Below are positions 7,614-13,382 of a DNA stretch of 28,040 bases, piece by piece. Numbering within the stretch: position 1 is the first letter of the stretch; the number at the start of each line of letters is the position of its first letter. The notes under the pieces are model-generated. The model was not told the DNA's origin. It did no database searches and saw only the letters and a list, made by a program, of their open reading frames with translations. The DNA comes from UBA11710 sp049287025 (GTDB lineage: Bacteria; Patescibacteriota; Patescibacteriia; Magasanikbacterales; UBA922): contig JBAQFA010000020.1 in the NCBI GenBank assembly GCA_049287025.1, forward strand, positions 1-28,040. Reading direction: 5' to 3'. The position numbers were made by a program, and so were the translations under genes.

Positions 7614-7955
7614 ATGAAGATTTTCATCCATGTCCTGCAAGAAGACACGAAGTTCGCGGATCTGGAAGGCATCCTGGAGGATGAATTCGGCTTCAGCCTG
7701 GTCGATGGTGACTGGGCCATGGAGCATGCGTTCACTTCCAAGCCTGGATCTTCGGTCGGGGCGATCTGCGCCACGACCTGGATCGACGTCGAAGGGGGAC
7801 GGGTGTACTACGAGATCGGACGGGGCAGCTCGCTGTGCCCGCGGTTCTTCAAGGGGGACTCCTTCCCTCACGGAACCCAGGTTCTCGTCACCATCGAAGA
7901 GAACCCGGCTGACGACGGCACTGGTGGCCACCCCCCGGCCGAACCCGCCCAGTAG
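7614..7955 (+). CDS. 113-aa protein of unknown family in a GC-rich foreign cassette
   Basis: The family is not recognised. The start is well supported: a strong Shine-Dalgarno AGGAGG lies 7 nt before the ATG and follows a compact hairpin (GGCCCA/TGGGCC). By my count about three quarters of third codon positions are G or C, opposite to every other gene here, which supports real coding in this frame and an origin in a higher-GC genome. The protein begins MKIFIHVLQED (likely beta strand), continues with an acidic helix (FADLEGILEDEFGFSL), a middle with two cysteines (GAICATTW, SSLCPRFF) and aromatic-rich beta-like stretches, and ends in a disordered Pro/Gly/Ala tail. No signal peptide or membrane segment is visible. 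Other open frames across this stretch lack ribosome binding sites. Stacked RNA hairpins follow before the terminator. Confidence 0.8.
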   Translation: MKIFIHVLQEDTKFADLEGILEDEFGFSLVDGDWAMEHAFTSKPGSSVGAICATTWIDVEGGRVYYEIGRGSSLCPRFFKGDSFPHGTQVLVTIEENPADDGTGGHPPAEPAQ

Positions 7956-8305
7956 CGAAGAAGGGCAAGGCCAGGTCCAGAGACGGACCGAAGCCACTAC
8001 CCGGGCGGGGACAACAAGGAGATGAAGTGCGTCGGCAACGACCCGCTTCACAGAGTTCTACAACTCAGAGACTCCGAGACACCAACGCGTGTCACCAAGC
8101 CCAGGCCAGGCGGGTGACGCGCTGCCGTGGACCTCCCAGGAGTCAGACGCGGACCCATCGCTCCCCGACATCCTGTCGGGGCAGACAAGCGACAAATCGT
8201 TTGTTAACTACTGCGCGAGCGGTAGTTGACGACAACGGGCGGGAAGGTCCCCCGCCAGAGGCCTGGGCAGTGATAATCGTTTCACTGCCCTCCTCCCTTG
8301 GATTT
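7956..8305 (+). ncRNA. Candidate structured RNA following the GC-rich gene
   Basis: This stretch has no credible gene but many adjacent hairpins: GAGTT/AACTC (8052-8065), CGCGtgTCACC/GGGTGACGCG (about 8085-8121), CCCCGACA/TGTCGGGG (8163-8181, 8 bp), ACAAA/TTTGT (8193-8205), AACTAC-TGC/GCG-GTAGTT closing a GCGA (GNRA-type) loop (about 8206-8227), GGCGGG/CCCGCC (about 8239-8255) and GGGCAGTGA/TCACTGCCC (8265-8290). It lies between the gene stop and an intrinsic terminator on the same transcript. It could be a 3' regulatory region or a processed RNA. I compared it by eye with tmRNA, RNase P RNA and SRP RNA signatures and found no match. Confidence 0.55.
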
Positions 8306-8328
8306 CACCTTATAGAGGTGTTTTTTTA
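8306..8328 (+). terminator. Intrinsic terminator of the GC-rich cassette
   Basis: CACCT/AGGTG hairpin (8306-8310 with 8316-8320) followed by seven T. Confidence 0.8.
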
Positions 8329-8364
8329 TACACTGATTTTACAGATTTTAAAAGATTTCACTGA

Positions 8365-8393
8365 TAAAAAACCGCCCCAAGTACTTGGGACGG
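8365..8393 (-). terminator. Intrinsic terminator of ftsH
   Basis: On the minus strand CCGTCCCAAG/CTTGGGGCGG forms a long stem (8372-8393) followed by TTTTTT. It lies 66 nt past the ftsH stop. The stretch between (8394-8459) holds reiterated words of the AAGCCTTG type and no gene. Confidence 0.85.
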
Positions 8394-8459
8394 ATTTTAT
8401 TTTTTGTAAGCCTTGCAAGCATTGTAAGCCTTGTCAGCTTTTTAATTTTTATTTCCCCT

Positions 8460-10322
8460 TTACATTTCTTCCACAACATCTTTCTTTTCCTCAACACCAT
8501 CATTCATAACTTTTCTAAACTCCTCTTGCTCAATGGTTTCTTTTTCCATCAGATGTTTTACCAATTCATCCATTTGTTTTCTATGTTCTTTTATAATCCG
8601 CACTGAAGTTTGCAGAGCCTCATCCAATATTCTATCAATTTCCGAATCAATCACTTCAGCAATCTTTTCACTATAATTTTTCTTTTCATGAATTTCTTGC
8701 GCCAAAAAAATCATTTCTTCATTTTCTCCAAATTGACGTGGACCAAGTTTTTCACTCATACCATATTTCACTACCATGGCCTTGGCCATCTGAGTGGCTT
8801 TTTTCAAATCACTTGATGGACCCGTGGATAATTGATCATCACCATAGATTAATTTTTCTGTGGCATAACCACCGAGAACCATAGCGAGGTCGTCTTTAAA
8901 TTTGGCCAGAGTTTTGTAGTACTCATCCTTTTCTGGCATAGACAGAGTATAACCACCAGCCATACCACGACCAATGATTGAAACTTTTCTCACTGGATCA
9001 CAATTCTTTAAGAAGTGCCCCACAATCGCATGGCCAGCTTCATGATAAGCTGTCATCTCGCGATCTTTAGTCGTCATTACTTTTGATCTTTTTTCTGGCC
9101 CAAGTAAAACCTTTTCAATACTTTCCAAAATTTCTGATTCACCAATTATTTTTTTCTCTCGTCTCACAGTTAGAATCGCTGCTTCATTTAATAAATTTTC
9201 CAAATCCGCTCCAGAAAAACCAGGAGTTCTCTCGGCCAGTTTATGAATTGATACATCTTTACCAATTGGTTTATTAGAAGCATGGACTGTCAAAATTTCT
9301 TCTCGGTCATTGATATCTGGCATATCAATTACCACGCGACGATCAAATCTACCTGGGCGAAGCAGAGCTGAATCCAATACATCTGGTCGATTGGTCGCAG
9401 CTACGACAATCACACCAAGGTTTGGATCAAAACCGTCCATCTCTACTAAGATTTGATTAAGAGTTTGTTCGCGTTCATCATGACTACCACCAAGGCCTGC
9501 ACCACGTTTCCGACCAACCGCATCAATTTCATCAATAAAAATAATTGCTGGCGCAGCTTTTTTGGCTTTGTTGAACAAATCACGCACACGACTCGCACCC
9601 ACACCCACAAACATCTCCACAAATTCTGAACCAGAAATATGAAAAAATGGCACACCCGCTTCACCCGCAATCGCCTTGGCCAGCAAGGTCTTACCTGTGC
9701 CAGGAGCGCCCATTAATAACAATCCTTTAGGGATCTTGGCGCCCATATCAGTAAACTTTTTTGGATCTTTCAAAAAGTCCACAATTTCTTCCACTTCGTT
9801 TTTGGCTTCTTTAGCACCAGCAATATCTTTAAAAGTTTTTTTATTTTTATCATCTGGCTTGGCTTGCTTGGCTTGAGTCTGACCAAAACCCATGGCTTTA
9901 TTATTGACGCCCTGCACTTGCCGAGTCATAAAATAAATAATCCCGACGATCAATAAAATTGGCAAAACAATTGGTAACAAAACTGACATCCAATGTTCAA
10001 AACCAGACTGTTCTTTGACCGTTATATTTACTTTGGCCAATTTGTCTCCAGCCACACCATAGTTGGACAAAACTTCAGTAAAAGATTGCCCGGGTTCTTT
10101 TTTCACTTCTAGCGGTTTAGCATTAATATCATTTAGAGTGACATGGAGGATATCCCCTTCTACTATCACTTCTTTTACTTCTTCATTATTTATTTTTTGC
10201 ACCAAAGTATTTAAACCGACTTCTTCTGGCTTTTCCGCAGTTAGGCTAGAAAAACTCAAAAGCGCCGCAATTATCAATAGAGAGGCTACTATAATAACAA
10301 AATTTTTAATTAGATTTTTCAT
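8460..10322 (-). CDS. ftsH: ATP-dependent zinc metalloprotease FtsH
   Basis: A membrane-bound AAA+ protease that degrades misfolded membrane and regulatory proteins. The 620-aa protein has two membrane segments flanking a periplasmic domain (about residues 7-26 and 113-132), Walker A GAPGTGKT (about 206-213), Walker B with IIFIDEIDAVG, the second region of homology with ATNRPDVLDSALLRPGRFDRR, and the zinc protease motif HEAGH (about residue 430). The C-terminal peptidase part carries the downstream aspartate region (LSTGPSSDLKKAT). Length and order match the family. It has its own promoter and terminator and is monocistronic. A dispersed repeat ends 8 nt before the ATG, and there is no good Shine-Dalgarno site. 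Confidence 0.97.
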   Translation of the reverse strand: MKNLIKNFVIIVASLLIIAALLSFSSLTAEKPEEVGLNTLVQKINNEEVKEVIVEGDILHVTLNDINAKPLEVKKEPGQSFTEVLSNYGVAGDKLAKVNITVKEQSGFEHWMSVLLPIVLPILLIVGIIYFMTRQVQGVNNKAMGFGQTQAKQAKPDDKNKKTFKDIAGAKEAKNEVEEIVDFLKDPKKFTDMGAKIPKGLLLMGAPGTGKTLLAKAIAGEAGVPFFHISGSEFVEMFVGVGASRVRDLFNKAKKAAPAIIFIDEIDAVGRKRGAGLGGSHDEREQTLNQILVEMDGFDPNLGVIVVAATNRPDVLDSALLRPGRFDRRVVIDMPDINDREEILTVHASNKPIGKDVSIHKLAERTPGFSGADLENLLNEAAILTVRREKKIIGESEILESIEKVLLGPEKRSKVMTTKDREMTAYHEAGHAIVGHFLKNCDPVRKVSIIGRGMAGGYTLSMPEKDEYYKTLAKFKDDLAMVLGGYATEKLIYGDDQLSTGPSSDLKKATQMAKAMVVKYGMSEKLGPRQFGENEEMIFLAQEIHEKKNYSEKIAEVIDSEIDRILDEALQTSVRIIKEHRKQMDELVKHLMEKETIEQEEFRKVMNDGVEEKKDVVEEM

Positions 10323-10329
10323 ATTTGTC

Positions 10330-10384
10330 TGTCATTTCGAACGTAAGTAAGATCGAAGATACCCGAAGGGTGAATCCCTTTCTA
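10330..10384 (-). repeat. Dispersed repeat R4 immediately upstream of ftsH
   Basis: On the minus strand it runs from AAAGGGATTCACCCTTC to TTCGAAATGACA and ends 8 nt before the ftsH ATG. It resembles the TCATTCCGAA...GAATCCCTTT half of the composite elements at 3141 and 12083. Confidence 0.6.
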
Positions 10385-10492
10385 ACGCTCAGAAATTGTT
10401 AATAAATAAAATATTGTTTATCCCGATTAATTCCATATTGGTTTGTTAATCTATTATAATATAATACAGGATAAATGTCTTAAGTATGGCTA

Positions 10493-10521
10493 AGTATAAG
10501 TTAAAATAATGACTTTGTCAA
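10493..10521 (-). promoter_or_regulatory. ftsH promoter
   Basis: On the minus strand TTGACA (10516-10521), a 17-nt spacer and TATACT (10493-10498). This gives an untranslated leader of about 160 nt. Confidence 0.8.
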
Positions 10522-10536
10522 CCTGTGATATTATAA

Positions 10537-10563
10537 CAAAAAACCCGCACTGACTAGCACGGG
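10537..10563 (-). terminator. Intrinsic terminator of rpsA
   Basis: On the minus strand CCCGTGCT/AGTGCGGG (8 bp with two G-U pairs) is followed by TTTTTT. It lies 24 nt past the rpsA stop. Confidence 0.8.
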
Positions 10564-10586
10564 TTTTGATCTTTAGTCTTCAATCT

Positions 10587-11786
10587 TTATTCTTTTGTCT
10601 CTTCTTCCACTTTTTCTTCAACAACTTTTTCTTCTACAGTTTCTTCAGAAGTAGTTTTTTCCTTCTTAACTTTCTCGGTTTTCTTACCTTTTACACCTTC
10701 TAGTTTTAAACCTAAACGATGTTCATTTGGTTCAATAGAAATAATTTCAAATTTATGAACTGAACCAACTGGAAACTTTTCTCTGACTAATTTGGAATCC
10801 ATATTTGGATCATCAGACAATTCGGTCACATGAGCCAAACCATGAATATCTTCGTCCAATTTTACCATTAGACCAAACGGTTCTGATTTGTGTACTGTAC
10901 CTTCGACAATGTCCCCAGTTTTATATTTGTCTTTTACACTCTTCCAAGGATCTTCTACCAAACGTTTGATAGACAAATATATTTTTGATTTATTCAAGTC
11001 AATAATTTGCGCTTTTATTTTGTCACCAATTTTCAAAGCATCTCTAGGGTGATCAATTCTCTGCCAGACGATTTCGGAAATATGAACCAAACCTTCTAAA
11101 CCTTCACCAAATTTGATAAAAGCGCCAAAGGAAGTAAGCGCACTGACTTCACCTTCGACAGTATCACCAATCTTATATGAATCCAAAACCGCTTTTTGAT
11201 CATCTTCCCAAACTTCTTTTTCTGAGACAATTAATTTTTCTTCTTTTTCATCAATATTCAAAACTTTTACTTGCAAATCCTTACCAATCAAAGTGCGTAA
11301 ATGTTCCAAAATACGATTTTTATCTCCACCTGGTACGCGTGGGTAATGATCAGGATTCAACTGAGATACTGGCATAAAACCAGACAAAGCATCAATCTGC
11401 ATCATGAGACCACCTTTGTTAGCTGATACGACTTTGGCAGAAATAGTGACACCATCGGTTCTGTATTTTTCCATGCGATTCCACACAATTTGATGGCCAG
11501 CAATGCGGAATGACAATTCCATTTCACCATTTTCATTTTCTTCTTCCAAAATTGTCGCTTCAACTTCATCACCAACTTTTATATTAGAAAATTCACTTGA
11601 TTCGGCAAATAGTTCTTTGCCCCGAACAATACCAGTGGCCACGCCACCAATATCCAATCTGACTGCACCATTGTCAATAGAAATTATTTTTCCTTTGACC
11701 AATTCACCTGGCTTTGGCAAGCTAGAAAAAAATTGCTTTAAAAGATTGCCAAAATTACTTTCTTGAGTTTTTTCTTCTTTAATCAT
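10587..11786 (-). CDS. rpsA: 30S ribosomal protein S1-like, four S1 domains
   Basis: An RNA-binding ribosomal protein that helps load mRNA on the 30S subunit. The 399-aa protein has four S1 (OB-fold) repeats starting near residues 32 (GELVKGKIISIDNGAVRLD), 115, 205 (GDTVEGEVSALTSFGAFIKF) and 290 (GDIVEGTVHKSEPFGLMVKL). E. coli S1 has six; four-domain forms are common elsewhere. The last 40 residues are a low-complexity Lys/Glu tail. The start is preceded by T7 and AATACAT rather than a Shine-Dalgarno site. The gene is monocistronic with a strong promoter and a structured leader that may give feedback control. It could also be a non-ribosomal S1 RNA-binding protein, but the domain number favours S1. 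Confidence 0.9.
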   Translation of the reverse strand: MIKEEKTQESNFGNLLKQFFSSLPKPGELVKGKIISIDNGAVRLDIGGVATGIVRGKELFAESSEFSNIKVGDEVEATILEEENENGEMELSFRIAGHQIVWNRMEKYRTDGVTISAKVVSANKGGLMMQIDALSGFMPVSQLNPDHYPRVPGGDKNRILEHLRTLIGKDLQVKVLNIDEKEEKLIVSEKEVWEDDQKAVLDSYKIGDTVEGEVSALTSFGAFIKFGEGLEGLVHISEIVWQRIDHPRDALKIGDKIKAQIIDLNKSKIYLSIKRLVEDPWKSVKDKYKTGDIVEGTVHKSEPFGLMVKLDEDIHGLAHVTELSDDPNMDSKLVREKFPVGSVHKFEIISIEPNEHRLGLKLEGVKGKKTEKVKKEKTTSEETVEEKVVEEKVEEETKE

Positions 11787-11793
11787 ATGTATT

Positions 11794-11883
11794 AAAAAAA
11801 CGCCAATAAATTAAGAATTAAGATTAACCCCTGGCAGGCGTTAAGCCAGATTTGGGCTCCCCAAATGGGGAATAATTAAGCCC
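11794..11883 (-). promoter_or_regulatory. Structured leader / possible attenuator of rpsA
   Basis: On the minus strand GGGCT...CCCC/GGGG...AGCCC forms a two-part hairpin (11854-11883). An alternative AGCC/GGCT pairing reuses its 3' arm. Then AACGCC (11837-11842) can pair with GGCGTT (11799-11804) across a 32-nt loop, directly followed by TTTTTTT and the start codon. This has the form of an attenuator or an autoregulatory leader. Confidence 0.45.
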
Positions 11884-11887
11884 GAAT

Positions 11888-11916
11888 AATATACCATAAG
11901 TTATTTATGTTGTCAA
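11888..11916 (-). promoter_or_regulatory. rpsA promoter
   Basis: On the minus strand TTGACA (11911-11916), a 17-nt spacer and TATATT (11888-11893). The rest of the gap up to 12038 holds a CCCTTTC/GAAAGGG hairpin (about 11940-11960) and no credible gene. Confidence 0.82.
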
Positions 11917-12038
11917 GATTAAGTCTTTTCGCCCCTTTCCCCTTTCTAACGGAAAGGGATGAGGAGGATGGGGTTATAAAAATAAAAAATTCTCTAAAAC
12001 TAGCCAAAAATACCCAAGTTATACACACAGTTTTAAGC

Positions 12039-12067
12039 TTGCAGGTTTATTCAAAATACTGTATAAT
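12039..12067 (+). promoter_or_regulatory. Promoter of the MBL-fold/gyrA unit
   Basis: TTGCAG (12039-12044), a 17-nt spacer and TATAAT (12062-12067). Confidence 0.65.
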
Positions 12068-12082
12068 TATAGCACTTTTATT

Positions 12083-12210
12083 TCATTCCGAACTCACCAA
12101 AAATGAGTGAGAAATCCCTTTTCAAAACATCAAACATTGCTTCGCTAGAGGCATATTAAAATTATCTGAAAAGGGATCCCTCCGCCGACAAAGTCGTCGT
12201 TCGGGATTAA
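12083..12210 (+). repeat. Composite inverted-repeat element (R5+R6) upstream of the MBL-fold gene
   Basis: It runs TCATTCCGAAC, an ACTCA/TGAGT hairpin, AAATCCCTTTTCA, an AT-rich spacer of about 40 nt, TGAAAAGGGATCCC, a second hairpin (GACAAAGTC), and GTTCGGGATTAA, ending 10 nt before the ATG. The inner and outer parts are inverted repeats, the same plan as the element at 3141-3260. Confidence 0.75.
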
Positions 12211-12220
12211 CAAAAAAAAT

Positions 12221-12835
12221 ATGCACATATCCTGGCTCGGTAACACGGCTTTTAGAATACAAGCCAAACCATTTGATAAAGACATTGATATTGTTATAGA
12301 CCCATACAGACAGAGCAAAGGAGAATTTCCTCGCAGTCTAGCCCCTGATATTGGCCTATACACTCGGGAAGAAAAAGACTCTATTACGCTCTCTGGCACA
12401 CCATTCACTCTATCTAGCCCTGGAGAAATTGAAAATAAGGGAATCTTGGTGACAGCGGTTCAAGGTCACGAGGCTAACCAAATCATGGTAAGAATTGATG
12501 CCGAACAACTTAGTGTCGCTCATTTAGGTTTGGTTAATAAACAACTGACCAATGAACAATTGGAAGTTTTGTCTGAAGTGGATGTTCTTCTTGTGCCCGT
12601 TGGCCATCCAGATAGTTTTGATGCGGAAATGGCTGCTAAAGCTGTCAACTCAATTGAACCGCGCATTGTTATTCCGATGGCTTTCAAATCTGATAATGAT
12701 CCTAGCGCTCGACCAGTCGAAGATTTCTTAAAAGAAATGGGTGCAACGGCCAATACTCCAGAAAAAAAGGTTATTATCAAGAAAAAAGATTTGCCTCAAG
12801 AAGATATGCAAATCATTGTCCTAAGTAAAGAATAA
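12221..12835 (+). CDS. Metallo-beta-lactamase-fold protein without metal-binding residues
   Basis: The 204-aa protein resembles the short UlaG-like MBL-fold hydrolases common in CPR genomes: MHISWLGNTAFRI at the start, a DIDIVIDPY strand, SSPGEIENKG in the middle (family: GPGEYE), HLGLVNKQLTNEQLE (family: HLGDLGH) and IEPRIVIPMAFK (family: IPMHY). The hallmark HxHxDH motif, expected between IGLYTREEKDSI and the SPGE segment, is missing, and the later metal ligands (second H of HLGxxGH, H of PMHY) are replaced. The fold is probably kept but metal hydrolysis lost. It is the first gene of a unit ending in gyrA. The start codon follows a composite repeat by 10 nt. Confidence 0.82.
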   Translation: MHISWLGNTAFRIQAKPFDKDIDIVIDPYRQSKGEFPRSLAPDIGLYTREEKDSITLSGTPFTLSSPGEIENKGILVTAVQGHEANQIMVRIDAEQLSVAHLGLVNKQLTNEQLEVLSEVDVLLVPVGHPDSFDAEMAAKAVNSIEPRIVIPMAFKSDNDPSARPVEDFLKEMGATANTPEKKVIIKKKDLPQEDMQIIVLSKE

Positions 12836-12846
12836 GATAATTTAAA

Positions 12847-13374
12847 ATGTCTGTCTTTATGCCTAGTAAAAAAATAAAAACTACCAGAGCAGTGAAAAAA
12901 GAAATCAAAAAAGCCGTAAATAAATTACCCGGTTTAATTGCCGAACAAATTAAATTTGAAAATCAATCACCTGTGTTAGAAGATCATCATGAACCGCCCG
13001 CAAAAACCCGAGTTTATCAAGACCCCAATGAAAATAATAAGAAAAAATTACTTTGGTTGTTTGTCTTAATAATCGCCACTGTAATATTTTTGATGTGGGC
13101 TTGGAATTTGACAGTGGTTTTCAAAGACACTGGGCGAAATACAACCAATGATTTTGGCTTGATTGATGCGGCCAAAGAAAAATACGAAGCCACCATGAAA
13201 CAAAACTTTACCAAAGACACAACTACCAATACTCTAGCCCAAGAAAAAACAATTGAGGAAGAAAAAATAAAAACTTCTCTAAAAGCTAGTTTAAATAAAT
13301 TATTATCAAACATGACCAGTTCAACTGTGTCTTCAACAGAACAAAATATTACTACAACTACCAAAAATTTTTAA
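12847..13374 (+). CDS. Single-pass membrane protein of unknown function
   Basis: A 175-aa protein with a lysine-rich cytoplasmic N terminus (about residues 1-70), one hydrophobic segment (about 69-90, LLWLFVLIIATVIFLMWAWNL) and an outside part rich in Lys, Glu, Thr and Ser that is probably helical and then disordered. The family was not recognised. It starts 11 nt after the MBL-fold gene and ends 8 nt before gyrA, so it is translated in the same unit. Met5 (FMPSKK) is a possible alternative start. Confidence 0.75.
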   Translation: MSVFMPSKKIKTTRAVKKEIKKAVNKLPGLIAEQIKFENQSPVLEDHHEPPAKTRVYQDPNENNKKKLLWLFVLIIATVIFLMWAWNLTVVFKDTGRNTTNDFGLIDAAKEKYEATMKQNFTKDTTTNTLAQEKTIEEEKIKTSLKASLNKLLSNMTSSTVSSTEQNITTTTKNF

Positions 13375-13382
13375 TATAATCT

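Noticed and set aside
7630..8025. An alternative 131-codon + strand frame within the GC-rich gene
   Set aside because: It overlaps the 113-codon gene out of frame, is low-complexity Arg/Ser/Pro/Thr, and lacks a ribosome binding site.
7533..8051. A 172-codon minus-strand open frame across the GC-rich cassette
   Set aside because: GC-rich DNA has few stops, so long shadow frames are expected. This one has no ribosome binding site, runs against the promoter and terminator, and overlaps the + strand gene that has both a strong Shine-Dalgarno site and coherent third-position bias.
7956..8305. Structured region as tmRNA, RNase P RNA or SRP RNA
   Set aside because: No tRNA-like ends or tag frame, no RNase P core consensus and no SRP tetraloop motif were visible.
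8027..8509. A 160-codon + strand frame after the GC-rich gene
   Set aside because: It reads through stacked hairpins, the T7 terminator and the end of ftsH; its composition changes abruptly at the terminator.
11907..12110. A 67-codon + strand frame between rpsA and the MBL-fold gene
   Set aside because: It overlaps the rpsA promoter and the promoter at 12039-12067, has no ribosome binding site and has a composition unlike a protein.
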